Assembly (NCBI GenBank): GCA_001595945.1
Contig: LSSI01000075.1
Location: 1 to 34,885, forward strand
Direction of reading: 5' to 3'
Origin: Thermoplasmatales archaeon SM1-50
GTDB lineage: Archaea; Thermoplasmatota; E2; DHVEG-1
Length of the DNA stretch: 34,885 nucleotides
A program made the position numbers and the translations under genes. Below the pieces are notes generated by a model, which was not told the DNA's origin, made no database searches, and was given only the letters and a program-made list of their open reading frames with translations. Each line of letters begins with the position of its first letter. Position 1 is the stretch's first letter. Positions 1-9,437 of this stretch are shown here, piece by piece.

Positions 1-2
1 CC

Positions 3-2087
3 TTCAGAGCAACAGACCCCAGCGGACTCTGGGACGAAGACCCCGCAACCTTCACTGTCACCTCAGAAAATGACCCACCAATCGTAAGCGACATCCCCAA
101 CCAAACCATACCCGAAGGAAGCACCTTTACATCCATTAACTTGGATGATTACGTCACCGACCCAGACAACACCGACCCAGAGATGACATGGCTGTATTCT
201 GGTAATATAGAGCTTCTCGTAAGTATCGTTAACCGTATCGCTACAATCACAATTCCAAATCCAGACTGGTATGGTTCTGAGACAATCTTGTTTAGAGCGA
301 CTGATCCGAGTGGACTATGGGATCAAGATTCTGCAACATTTACCGTGACTCCAGTAAATGATCCCCCTGTTGTTTCGAATATTCCTAATCAGACAATTAT
401 CGAAGGTTCGACGTTTACACCAATTATTTTAGATGATTTCGTTATTGACGTCGACAACTTAGATTCTGAGATGAACTGGACCTACACAGGAAACATACAA
501 CTATTGGTGAGTATCGTGAATCGTATTGCAATAATCACAACCCCTAACCCATATTGGTATGGTTCTGAAACCATCACCTTCAGAGCAACAGACCCAGCTG
601 GATTGTGGGATGATGATCCAGCGACATTTACTGTAATAGAAATTAATGATCCACCTATATTTGGAATACCATCTCCGGTGAACGGTTCAACAGACAATCC
701 ATTAAGTTTTATTTGGAGTATTCCTATTAATGATTCTCAAGGAGACATCTTTTCATGGATGATACAATGCAGCAACGGACAAACCAACAGCGGAACAGGA
801 GCAACAAACGGAACAAAAACACTCTCACTCTCAGGACTTGCATACCTAACTTCCTACAAAGTCTGGGTAAACGCTACAGACCCCACCGGAAGTGATCAAT
901 ATACCAGACGATGGTACACCTTCACAACAAAAGCAAACCTCCCTCCAACCTACGGAACACCAACACCTGCAAACAGTTCGACAAACAATCCACAAAACTT
1001 TACTTGGAGTATTCCTATTAACGATCCTGAAGGAAATATCTATTCTTGGACGATACAATGCAACAACGGACAAACCAACAGCGGAACAGGAGCAACAAAC
1101 GGAACAAAAACACTCTCACTCTCAGGACTTACCCCACTAACCTCCTACAAAGTCTGGGTAAACGCCACAGACCCCACCGGCAGCGGCCTCTATACCAGAC
1201 GATGGTACACCTTCACAACAGGAGTGAATCTCGCACCCGTCATTGGAACACCTGACCCCGCAAATGGTTCCATTAACATCAACTTGAGTCTTATTTGGAG
1301 AATTCCTATTAATGATCCCAACGGAGATCCCTTCTCATGGACAATCCAATGCAACAACGGACAAACCAACAGCGGAACAGGAGCAACAAACGGAACAAAA
1401 ATATTATCTCTCTCCGGGCTTGCATATGAAACAACCTATATCGTATGGGTAAATGCAACTGATCCACCAGGCTGTGCTATATACACAAGGGAATGGTATA
1501 CGTTTACGACAAAAGTGAATACGAACGTCCCTCCAAATAAACCGGAAACACCCACAGGACCAACATCAGGTAGGATTAATGTGCTTTATACATACTATTG
1601 CAATGTCACAGATTCGAATGGTGATCAGGTATGGTACTGGTTCGAATGGGGTGATGGCACAAACAGTGGATGGGTTGGACCATACAACTCTAGTACAACA
1701 GGTAGTGCAGAACACTCTTGGTCTCAAAAAGGATCGTATAATATAACGGTGAAAGCAAAGGATATCTACGATGCTGAGAGCGTCTGGTCAGACCCCTTGG
1801 CAATTGCAATGCCTGTTGATGTACATGAACTCCAAGGTGTTGAATTGAACCAAAATACAGCCAACGGGGAATCACAAGAAATTACTTTTTATACTGCGAC
1901 ATCCGATTCAACAGAGATATCGTTAACTGATAAATATAATACTCAATCCACAGATTATAAATCTATGAGCCGTACGACTAGTAGGACTATTTGGGATTTA
2001 ATACGGCTTATTATACAAATAATCCGAGGCAAATATCCATCGATGAATCTCATTGAAATCTTAAGAGTAGAGGGTTGGATTCGGTAG
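3..2087 (+). CDS. Large secreted/surface repeat protein, 5' truncated by window edge (cadherin-like/Ig-like tandem repeats, fibronectin-like 97-aa repeats, C-terminal PKD-like domain)
   Basis: Frame of the 141..2087 ORF stays open back to position 3 (FRATDPSGLWDEDPATFTVT...). Tandem repeats 'NDPPIVSDIPNQTI.EGSTF..I.LDD' and 'CNNGQTNSGTGATNGTKTLSLSGL'; PKD-like 'YYCNVTDSNGDQVWYWFEWGDGTNSGWVGPY'. Confidence 0.9.
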   Translation, partial: FRATDPSGLWDEDPATFTVTSENDPPIVSDIPNQTIPEGSTFTSINLDDYVTDPDNTDPEMTWLYSGNIELLVSIVNRIATITIPNPDWYGSETILFRATDPSGLWDQDSATFTVTPVNDPPVVSNIPNQTIIEGSTFTPIILDDFVIDVDNLDSEMNWTYTGNIQLLVSIVNRIAIITTPNPYWYGSETITFRATDPAGLWDDDPATFTVIEINDPPIFGIPSPVNGSTDNPLSFIWSIPINDSQGDIFSWMIQCSNGQTNSGTGATNGTKTLSLSGLAYLTSYKVWVNATDPTGSDQYTRRWYTFTTKANLPPTYGTPTPANSSTNNPQNFTWSIPINDPEGNIYSWTIQCNNGQTNSGTGATNGTKTLSLSGLTPLTSYKVWVNATDPTGSGLYTRRWYTFTTGVNLAPVIGTPDPANGSININLSLIWRIPINDPNGDPFSWTIQCNNGQTNSGTGATNGTKILSLSGLAYETTYIVWVNATDPPGCAIYTREWYTFTTKVNTNVPPNKPETPTGPTSGRINVLYTYYCNVTDSNGDQVWYWFEWGDGTNSGWVGPYNSSTTGSAEHSWSQKGSYNITVKAKDIYDAESVWSDPLAIAMPVDVHELQGVELNQNTANGESQEITFYTATSDSTEISLTDKYNTQSTDYKSMSRTTSRTIWDLIRLIIQIIRGKYPSMNLIEILRVEGWIR

Positions 2088-2308
2088 AATAGGATTTAAA
2101 GAGACGCCCTTATTTCTTTTTATTATTTAGTTAAAACATGAGAAGAAAAAATGAGTTGAAAAGGTATATGTAGTGATTGACATGTTTCCTATCAACAGTG
2201 AGAGTCATCGTTTTATTGATTGAAATTATCACGGGAATGATAAGTTTTTATATTGAAAAAAATTCTTTTTAACCTTAATCGTATATGATGCTATATCCTA
2301 TTGAAAAT

Positions 2309-2353
2309 TCACGCAGGAGATATCACCATATTATCTTGGTGATTTCTTCGTGA
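2309..2353 (+). other. Imperfect hairpin between surface-protein gene and tRNA
   Basis: TCAC-gca-GGAGA-t-ATCACC(atattatctt)GGTGAT-t-TCTTC-GTGA pairs in three helices (4+5+6 bp), followed by a T-rich tract; function unknown. Confidence 0.4.
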
Positions 2354-2357
2354 TTTC

Positions 2358-2368
2358 TTTAAATTTTA
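2358..2368 (+). promoter_or_regulatory. TATA-box-like element upstream of tRNA
   Basis: TTTAAATTTTA about 40 nt upstream of the mature tRNA 5' end. Confidence 0.35.
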
Positions 2369-2404
2369 AGTAGTAGAAGACCGATAGGGGCTGGAGCTAT
2401 TCTT

Positions 2405-2478
2405 GGGCTCGTAGCTTAGACTGGTGGAGCGACTGGCTCATAACCAGTTGGTCGTCGGTTCAAATCCGGCCGGGCCCA
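2405..2478 (+). tRNA. tRNA with CAT anticodon (tRNA-Met elongator, or Ile2)
   Basis: Acceptor GGGCTCG/CGGGCCC, anticodon stem ACTGG-CTCATAA-CCAGT with anticodon CAT, T-loop GGTTCAAATCC, discriminator A; CCA not encoded; no intron. Confidence 0.93.
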
Positions 2479-2609
2479 TTCCTTTCGAATTCTAGTTATT
2501 TTTCATATATTTTCTCCTATAAAAGCGAGGATATCCTTGTGATAATTGACTTTTAAAGGTATCCCAAATTTTAAAATAAGAGAACTGATTACAGGCACGG
2601 GGCATTTTT

Positions 2610-3860
2610 ATGGTAGTTAATTACGACCGTTTATTTTCAGCACGATCAAAAAACCTGAAATCCTCGGAGATACGAGAGTTATTGAAACTCACCCAAAGTC
2701 CAGGGTTCATCTCTCTTGCAGGGGGGTTGCCCAACCCCGAGGCATTTCCTGTGGAGATCATCCATGAATGCATTGAAAAGGTGTTTAAAACCAATATCCA
2801 TAACGCATTACAATATGGTACAACTGAGGGGTTACCACTTCTGAGAAGCGTTCTTGCCCAGAGAATGAGAGAGCGAAAAGGTATTGATTGTGAGCTGCAT
2901 GATATCTTGATTACCAGTGGTGCTCAACAGGCTCTTTCATTTATTGCATTTAATTTGTTAGATCCAGGTGATACATATATCACGAGTGCACCTACCTATT
3001 TGGGGGCTTTGCAGGCGTTTCATGCCTATCAGGGAAATTGTGAATGCATCCCAATGAACGATGAGGGAATTGATATCGATTCGTTACGAAGAAACCTTAA
3101 ACGTCTGCATCGAACTGGTATCACACCAAAATTTCTGTATGCTGTTGCTACCTTCCAGAACCCCTCAGGTGAAAGCATCTCATTAGATCATCGAAATGAG
3201 CTTCTTGAGATCGCGTCAGAGTATGATTTTATCATCGTTGAGGATGATCCGTATGGTGAGTTGGTTTTTGAAGGGAAACCTATCCCCTCGATCAAATCAC
3301 TTGATAAAAAAGGTAGAGTGATTTATCTTGGTACGTTTTCAAAGGTTCTTGCTCCGGGGTTCCGACTTGCTTGGGTGATTGCTTCCGAGGAGATTATTAA
3401 TAAATTCTCTCTGACCAAACAATCAAGCGACCTGTGTTCAAATATTTTTGTTCAATATGTCGCGTATGAATACATCAAAGGTGGTTATCTGGATATTCAG
3501 ATTAATCATATTAAACAACTTTATCACCATAAACGAGATGTGATGATCCAAGCACTTAAAGAGTATTTCCCAAAAGAGGCGAAATGGACTGTCCCTGGTG
3601 GAGGGATGTTCCTCTGGGTCACCTTACCAAAAAATGTCAATACGCGACTGATGTTTAAGCGAGCGGTCGCAAAGAAGGTTGCCTATGTTGTTGGCGATGC
3701 GTTTTATCCGGACAGCAGTAACTATAATTCAATGCGGCTGAACTTTTCATATTCTGATGATAATGTTATTAAGGAAGGGATCAAGCGTCTAGCTGACGTC
3801 ATTAAAGAAGAGATGACAACGACTCCGTATGATCACGATGCATACGTAAGCGGAGTATAG
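2610..3860 (+). CDS. PLP-dependent aminotransferase, class I/II fold (LysN/2-aminoadipate or aromatic aminotransferase-like)
   Basis: SLAGGLPNPEAFP, ITSGAQQALSF, VEDDPYGEL, and PLP-lysine region GTFSKVLAPGFRLAW. Confidence 0.88.
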   Translation: MVVNYDRLFSARSKNLKSSEIRELLKLTQSPGFISLAGGLPNPEAFPVEIIHECIEKVFKTNIHNALQYGTTEGLPLLRSVLAQRMRERKGIDCELHDILITSGAQQALSFIAFNLLDPGDTYITSAPTYLGALQAFHAYQGNCECIPMNDEGIDIDSLRRNLKRLHRTGITPKFLYAVATFQNPSGESISLDHRNELLEIASEYDFIIVEDDPYGELVFEGKPIPSIKSLDKKGRVIYLGTFSKVLAPGFRLAWVIASEEIINKFSLTKQSSDLCSNIFVQYVAYEYIKGGYLDIQINHIKQLYHHKRDVMIQALKEYFPKEAKWTVPGGGMFLWVTLPKNVNTRLMFKRAVAKKVAYVVGDAFYPDSSNYNSMRLNFSYSDDNVIKEGIKRLADVIKEEMTTTPYDHDAYVSGV

Positions 3861-3938
3861 ATATTACTTCTTTTTTCTTCCTTTCTGTTGTTTAATGAAA
3901 GATAAAGCAGACGATTTCTTCGATAAACTGCTGATTAC

Positions 3939-3968
3939 CATAAAAAAAACTGGTTTTCCTTTTTTATG
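3939..3968 (+). other. AT-rich hairpin downstream of aminotransferase gene
   Basis: CATAAAAAA(aactggttttcc)TTTTTTATG, a perfect 9-bp stem. Confidence 0.35.
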
Positions 3969-4162
3969 AAATCGAGGTATATCACAGTAATGGTATACAA
4001 TGAACAAAGATGTAAAAAATTCGTTATTACATGTTAAGGTTTTATATTAATGTTTACGCCTATGTCATAGATCGATATGGGTATAAATATGGAGGAAAAA
4101 TATTTAAAGCTAGAATCGGCAACATTAAATAACAAAACACTATTCCGGAACTCTATATCTGA

Positions 4163-4393
4163 ATGGTGATTAACCTGGGTAACATAAGACAGACGCACAT
4201 AAAAAATGTCGCAATTGACTTAGTAAAGAAATATCCAGATCAGTTCTCTGGTGATTTTCAGAACAATAAAGCGAAGGTAGACACGCTGACAACAGTTAAT
4301 AGTAAACTATTACGAAATCGAATAGCTGGATATATCACTCGATATGTAATTTCTCGAAGTAAGTCAAAACCAAGTCGACCCATTTCTGAGTAA
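4163..4393 (+). CDS. rps17e: 30S ribosomal protein S17e
   Basis: GNIRQTHIKNVAIDLVKKYPDQFSGDFQNNKAKVDTLTTVNSKLLRNRIAGYITRYV matches S17e; the usual N-terminus (M-G-x-I-R-Q) would place initiation at CTG 4175 rather than ATG 4163 (see findings). Confidence 0.9.
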   Translation: MVINLGNIRQTHIKNVAIDLVKKYPDQFSGDFQNNKAKVDTLTTVNSKLLRNRIAGYITRYVISRSKSKPSRPISE

Positions 4394-4445
4394 CATCCCA
4401 ATATTTATTTTATAGCCTGATCTATTCTTTGACGGTGACGTAACT

Positions 4446-5119
4446 ATTACAATACAAGATGCTATCAAATCACTTCAAAAAGGACGTTTTATTCTTATCT
4501 ATGACAACGACTCTCGAGAAAGCGAAACAGACCTTGTCATGGCCTCTCAATATGTAACCCCAGAAGCGATCAAGCAAATGCGTAAAGACGGGGGTGGACT
4601 TATCTTTCTGATGATATCCTACCCTGCTGCACAGAAACTACAACTTCCGTTTCTTGCCGACATGTTTTCTCAAATAAACACTCAATACCCTGTTCTTAAA
4701 GCACTTACCCCAAATGATATCCCCTATGACACAAAATCATCTTTCTCCCTGTATATCAATCATCGGAAGACATTTACCGGAATCACCGACAATGACCGTA
4801 GTCTAACCATGAAACGATTCGCAAATCTAGTCACAGCGACTAAAAACAACGACAGTACCCTGGCTATTCAAGCCTTTGGAAAAGAATTCAGATCCCCTGG
4901 TCATGTCCCTATTTGCATCGCCTCAGAAAAACTGCTTAACGAGCGAAAAGGTCATACGGAGCTTGTGATTTCATTACTTGAAATAGCTGGTCTTACCCCA
5001 GTTGGAAGCGGCTGTGAAATTATGGGAGAATACGGTAAAGCATTACCAAAAGAAGATGCAAAAAAATACGCTGAAAAAAACAACCTTGTCTTTCTTGAAG
5101 GAAACGACATCATTAAAGC

Positions 5120-5141
<22 letters not shown>
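4446..5141 (+). CDS. ribB: 3,4-dihydroxy-2-butanone 4-phosphate synthase, apparent non-ATG start (ATT 4446 proposed)
   Basis: The tracked ORF (4539) begins mid-domain; in-frame upstream sequence gives TIQDAIKSLQKGRFILIYDNDSRESETDLVMASQYVTPEAI, the conserved RibB N-terminus. Downstream NDIPYDTKSSFSLYINHRKTFTGITDNDRSLT, GKEFRSPGHVPI and KGHTELVISLLEIAGL are typical archaeal RibB. Confidence 0.88.
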
Positions 5142-6051
<910 letters not shown>

Positions 6052-6073
6052 GAAAGGAGGTAAAAGAAAAAAA

Positions 6074-6496
6074 ATGGCGAAAGAAACAATTCGAATCGGA
6101 GCGGTCGTCTCTGATTTCAACTACGACATCACTATGATGATGTTCGAACGGGCAAATGAACACGCGGAGTTTTTAGGGGCGGAGATTACAAAGGTAGTAA
6201 AAGTCCCAGGAGTCTTTGATATGGGCCTTGCTGTCAAGAAATTACTTGAAAGGAAGGATATCGATGGTGTCATCACGATTGGAGCGGTAATTGAAGGGGA
6301 GACCGAGCACGACGATCTGGTCATACAACATGCTGCTAGGAAGATCGCTGATCTTGCGTTACAATACAACAAACCGGTTGGTCTTGGAATCTCCGGACCA
6401 GGAATGACACGACTCCAAGCAGAGGACCGTATCGAACGAGGAAAATCAGCGGTTGAGACAGTCGTCAAGCTGCATCAACGATTACAAAAAATCTAA
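6074..6496 (+). CDS. ribH: 6,7-dimethyl-8-ribityllumazine synthase
   Basis: IRIGAVVSDFNYDITMMM, VPGVFDMGLAVKKLLE, GAVIEGETEHDDLV; strong SD GGAGGT just upstream. Confidence 0.93.
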   Translation: MAKETIRIGAVVSDFNYDITMMMFERANEHAEFLGAEITKVVKVPGVFDMGLAVKKLLERKDIDGVITIGAVIEGETEHDDLVIQHAARKIADLALQYNKPVGLGISGPGMTRLQAEDRIERGKSAVETVVKLHQRLQKI

Positions 6497-6679
6497 CACT
6501 CATGTCGTTAATCACAAGCGACTGCATTATTTATCCATTAATCGACTTGTAAGACCAATTCATCAGGGACGACATGTTCAAGATCATAGGTAGGAAAAAG
6601 TATTTAAGTAGAGTTTTTCATGGCAGGTTGCAATAGAGAATAATGGTTGCAAAGAAAGTGTAAAAAACGAGGGAATGTA

Positions 6680-6928
6680 ATGGTTAAGATTAATGTTACA
6701 ATCGAAGGGGAAAATATCTCAGATATTGTAAATGAACTTTTACATGTCGGAATTGACTTACTTAAGGCAAACAGAAAAGAGCTCCGAGAAGTGTTAAAGA
6801 TTCTTGCCGATGAATCATTAGAACTCCTTAATGAAAAAAAGACACTGGAAAAAGGAGCAGAATTGTACAGGAAAATCAATTCTGAGATTAACTGGACATA
6901 TAAACGAGATAGAGAGAAAGGGGCATAA
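6680..6928 (+). CDS. Small uncharacterised protein (about 82 aa, helical, charged)
   Basis: ORF from ATG 6680 (MVKINVTIEGENISDIVNELLHVGIDLL...), with TATA-like 'gtatttaag' about 80 nt upstream. Confidence 0.5.
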   Translation: MVKINVTIEGENISDIVNELLHVGIDLLKANRKELREVLKILADESLELLNEKKTLEKGAELYRKINSEINWTYKRDREKGA

Positions 6929-6939
6929 AAGGCTGCTAG

Positions 6940-8034
6940 CTAAAGTTCGATAAATGTCCGCTTGCTTTTTGTAAGAACCTTTATCCCATCTTTTTTAATT
7001 AGGATGTCGTCTTCGATTCTAACGCCTCCAAATCCTGGGAGATAAACCCCTGGTTCGACAGTAAGAACCATGTTCTCGTGTAGTTCCATGGTGTTGTCTG
7101 GGGTAAATCCCATACCGTCGTGAACAGCGAGACCAAGGGAATGCCCAGTGGAATGAATAAATGTCCCTCTGAACTTTGTCGAATCGATAAATGCATGTAC
7201 TGACTGATTAACCTCATTAGCTTTGACCCCGGGTCGTATTTTTTCAAACGCGATCTGCTGTGCCTGTAGTACCGTCTCATACATCTCTCGTTGTTGTTCT
7301 GTTGCTTTTCCAAAGGCAAATGTTCGGGTGATATCGGAATTGTATTTTTTGTAGCATGCACCAAAATCACAGACAATAAAAGTACCATTTTTAAGTTTTA
7401 CGTTACCATGCGTGTAGTGTGGTTCCGCTGTGTTTTTCCCAAATGAGGAAATCGTATCAAAAGCTGGTTTTTCTGCTCCTAGGCTCTGCAGTGTATAGTT
7501 GATCTCCGCAGCAAGTTCATTCTCTGTCATTCCTTCAGAGATGATGTCAGGGATGGTTGCCATGGTGTCATCAGCAACAAAGCAAGCATGTTTGATACGG
7601 TCGATTTCTTGTTGATCTTTTATGAGACGGGTTTTTGAGAATCCTGCAGATACATCAACGAACGTTATATGCGGGAACAGTGTTCTGAATTTGTTGAATT
7701 CGTGATATGAAATACCATTTCCATTTACACCGATGGTTTTAAAGGAATTAAAAAGTTCTCTTAAAGCTGTTGATAACTCTTCTCTTGTTCTATAGACGAT
7801 ACGACGTGCTGTCGATTTTCGTGCGATTTCCGCCTCAAGTTCTGAGACCAACACATCACAGGCACCCTCAGGGTAAAGTACCGCACATGATCCTTCGAAA
7901 AGCCCCTGTTCAAGGTTTGTGACGTAGAAGAAGTTATCATCGATAAAGGGAGCGGAAGCATTTTTAAGTAGGATGCAATCCACCGTTTCGCTGCTGTTTC
8001 TAAAAATATTTTTCACTCTATGTATCACTGGCAA
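6940..8034 (-). CDS. M24 family metallopeptidase (Xaa-Pro aminopeptidase/dipeptidase)
   Basis: FIVCDFGACYKKYNSDITRTFAFG, THSTG-like 'FIHSTGHSLGLAVHDG', 'LTVEPGVYLPGFGGVRIEDDILI' are M24 metal-ligand motifs. Confidence 0.92.
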   Translation of the reverse strand: MPVIHRVKNIFRNSSETVDCILLKNASAPFIDDNFFYVTNLEQGLFEGSCAVLYPEGACDVLVSELEAEIARKSTARRIVYRTREELSTALRELFNSFKTIGVNGNGISYHEFNKFRTLFPHITFVDVSAGFSKTRLIKDQQEIDRIKHACFVADDTMATIPDIISEGMTENELAAEINYTLQSLGAEKPAFDTISSFGKNTAEPHYTHGNVKLKNGTFIVCDFGACYKKYNSDITRTFAFGKATEQQREMYETVLQAQQIAFEKIRPGVKANEVNQSVHAFIDSTKFRGTFIHSTGHSLGLAVHDGMGFTPDNTMELHENMVLTVEPGVYLPGFGGVRIEDDILIKKDGIKVLTKSKRTFIEL

Positions 8035-8107
8035 ATCACCTCAAAAGCGTCGCCGTTCTCCCCAGTAAGTAGGTGTAGAATAAGCGGGGAAAATGTGTGT
8101 GATATTT

Positions 8108-8494
8108 TTACTTCTCTATAGAACTAATAAGATTGTGTAGTTGGTCTAGGTCGGCTTTGATGTTCTCTACTTCTTGCATTTTTTCTTTTTCGAAGCTTTT
8201 CAAAATCTCTGGAAGGTCTGCAGTAAGCTTATAGAGATGAACAGGTCTACCTTTCCCTTTTTTCTTTTCATCACGTTTCTTTGCCCAACCTCTTCGCCGG
8301 AGTTCTTGCATCGCGACGCTTACTTCTGGCTGTCGAAGATCAGCTCCTTGTTCAACGTCTGCAGAGCGACATTCATCCACCTGAGAAATGTAGAGTAATG
8401 TCTTGGCAAGATTCTTAGGCATCCCAAGCTCTGAAAACAATTGGACAGCTTTATTTTCATTATCATCCAATACGAAAGACTTTTTCCGTTTCAT
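8108..8494 (-). CDS. wHTH transcriptional regulator (ArsR/TrmB-like)
   Basis: ELGMPKNLAKTLLYISQVDECRSADVEQGADLRQPEVSVAMQELRRRGWAKKR with basic tail; winged-helix pattern. Confidence 0.8.
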   Translation of the reverse strand: MKRKKSFVLDDNENKAVQLFSELGMPKNLAKTLLYISQVDECRSADVEQGADLRQPEVSVAMQELRRRGWAKKRDEKKKGKGRPVHLYKLTADLPEILKSFEKEKMQEVENIKADLDQLHNLISSIEK

Positions 8495-8575
8495 ACATTC
8501 TCCTCGCGGAATAAATGAATTCTGACGTATATATATTTTTCCAATTTTTTCACTTAATTTTTATATCGTGTTCTA

Positions 8576-9022
8576 TTATTTAAATCTTTTTATTTTTAGT
8601 TTGCTTTCCTCCATCATGCATTTTGCCAGGTCGTCAGGATAGTCTCCAGAGTAAATGATTTCCGTAACCCCCGCATTAATCAACATCTTCACACAGACAA
8701 CACAAGGAGTGTCTGTACAATAAAGGACAGAACCTTTAATCGAGACACCAAACACTGCTGCTTGAATGATTGCATTTTGTTCCGCATGCAATCCTCGACA
8801 CAACTCATGACGTTCTCCCGAAGGAATATTCTGATCAGCACGGACACATCCGGTTTCAGTACAATGTTTCATACCCTTAGGAGCTCCATTGTATCCCGTA
8901 CTTAAAATATGTTTTTCCTTTACAAGAATGGCACCAACATTCCGGCGCAAACATGTACTTCGTTTCGCAACAACATGAGCCATTTCCATAAAGTATTCAT
9001 CGTAAGATGGTCGTATTTCCAT
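8576..9022 (-). CDS. Deoxycytidylate (dCMP) deaminase / ComE operon protein 2 family
   Basis: [14 protein letters not shown]...[16 protein letters not shown] zinc deaminase motifs; [25 protein letters not shown]. Confidence 0.92.
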   Translation of the reverse strand: MEIRPSYDEYFMEMAHVVAKRSTCLRRNVGAILVKEKHILSTGYNGAPKGMKHCTETGCVRADQNIPSGERHELCRGLHAEQNAIIQAAVFGVSIKGSVLYCTDTPCVVCVKMLINAGVTEIIYSGDYPDDLAKCMMEESKLKIKRFK

Positions 9023-9157
9023 AAAAATCCAAACGATGAATCAAAGGCTAGCTTAATAAAATTGTGATATCTAACCAAGAATATGTTACAAAGGAACATG
9101 ATGAAAGAAGAAAAAACACTTACGTATGACTATAAAAACAAAGTATGCAATCGTTGG

Positions 9158-9171
9158 ATATATTTTTAAAG
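9158..9171 (+). promoter_or_regulatory. TATA-box-like element upstream of miniprotein
   Basis: ATATATTTTTAAAG about 45-58 nt upstream of ATG 9216. Confidence 0.35.
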
Positions 9172-9215
9172 AAGAACAAAATACAAGTCATATATTTTAG
9201 AAAGAGACAAAGACT

Positions 9216-9350
9216 ATGGAAAAACAATTCAATCCAAGTTTTTCGAATAAAATGAAAACTTGGTTACGTGATTATAGCGTCACAATTGGCACTATCTTCA
9301 TCTGCGTCTTTATTCTCTGTGTCATATGGATATTGAATAAAATACTGTAG
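9216..9350 (+). CDS. Predicted 44-aa single-pass membrane miniprotein (not in ORF track)
   Basis: ATG..TAG encodes MEKQFNPSFSNKMKTWLRDYSVTIGTIFICVFILCVIWILNKIL; basic/polar N-terminus, then one hydrophobic helix; preceded by TATA-like element. Confidence 0.5.
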   Translation: MEKQFNPSFSNKMKTWLRDYSVTIGTIFICVFILCVIWILNKIL

Positions 9351-9437
9351 AAAAAAATGTAGTGTTTTATTCATGATTCAATCGACTTCTTAAGATATCA
9401 TATTAAAAAAAAAAGAGCAGATTTTACAACGATAATT

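Noticed and set aside
773-1401. Regularly spaced repeats suggesting a CRISPR array
   Set aside because: The 291-bp period is in frame within a coding sequence and encodes tandem protein domains; no short repeat-spacer structure.
3894-3968. 24-aa ORF (MKDKADDFFDKLLITIKKTGFPFL) after the aminotransferase
   Set aside because: Very short, no promoter or conservation evidence, and overlaps an AT-rich hairpin; chance ORF cannot be excluded.
4413-4415. In-frame TAG upstream of ribB as a pyrrolysine codon read-through
   Set aside because: No start codon or conserved RibB sequence lies upstream of the TAG, and no PYLIS or Pyl genes are visible; a non-canonical start or sequence error is simpler.
6121-6468. 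115-aa minus-strand ORF opposite ribH
   Set aside because: Antisense shadow of a well-supported conserved gene; no recognisable domain.
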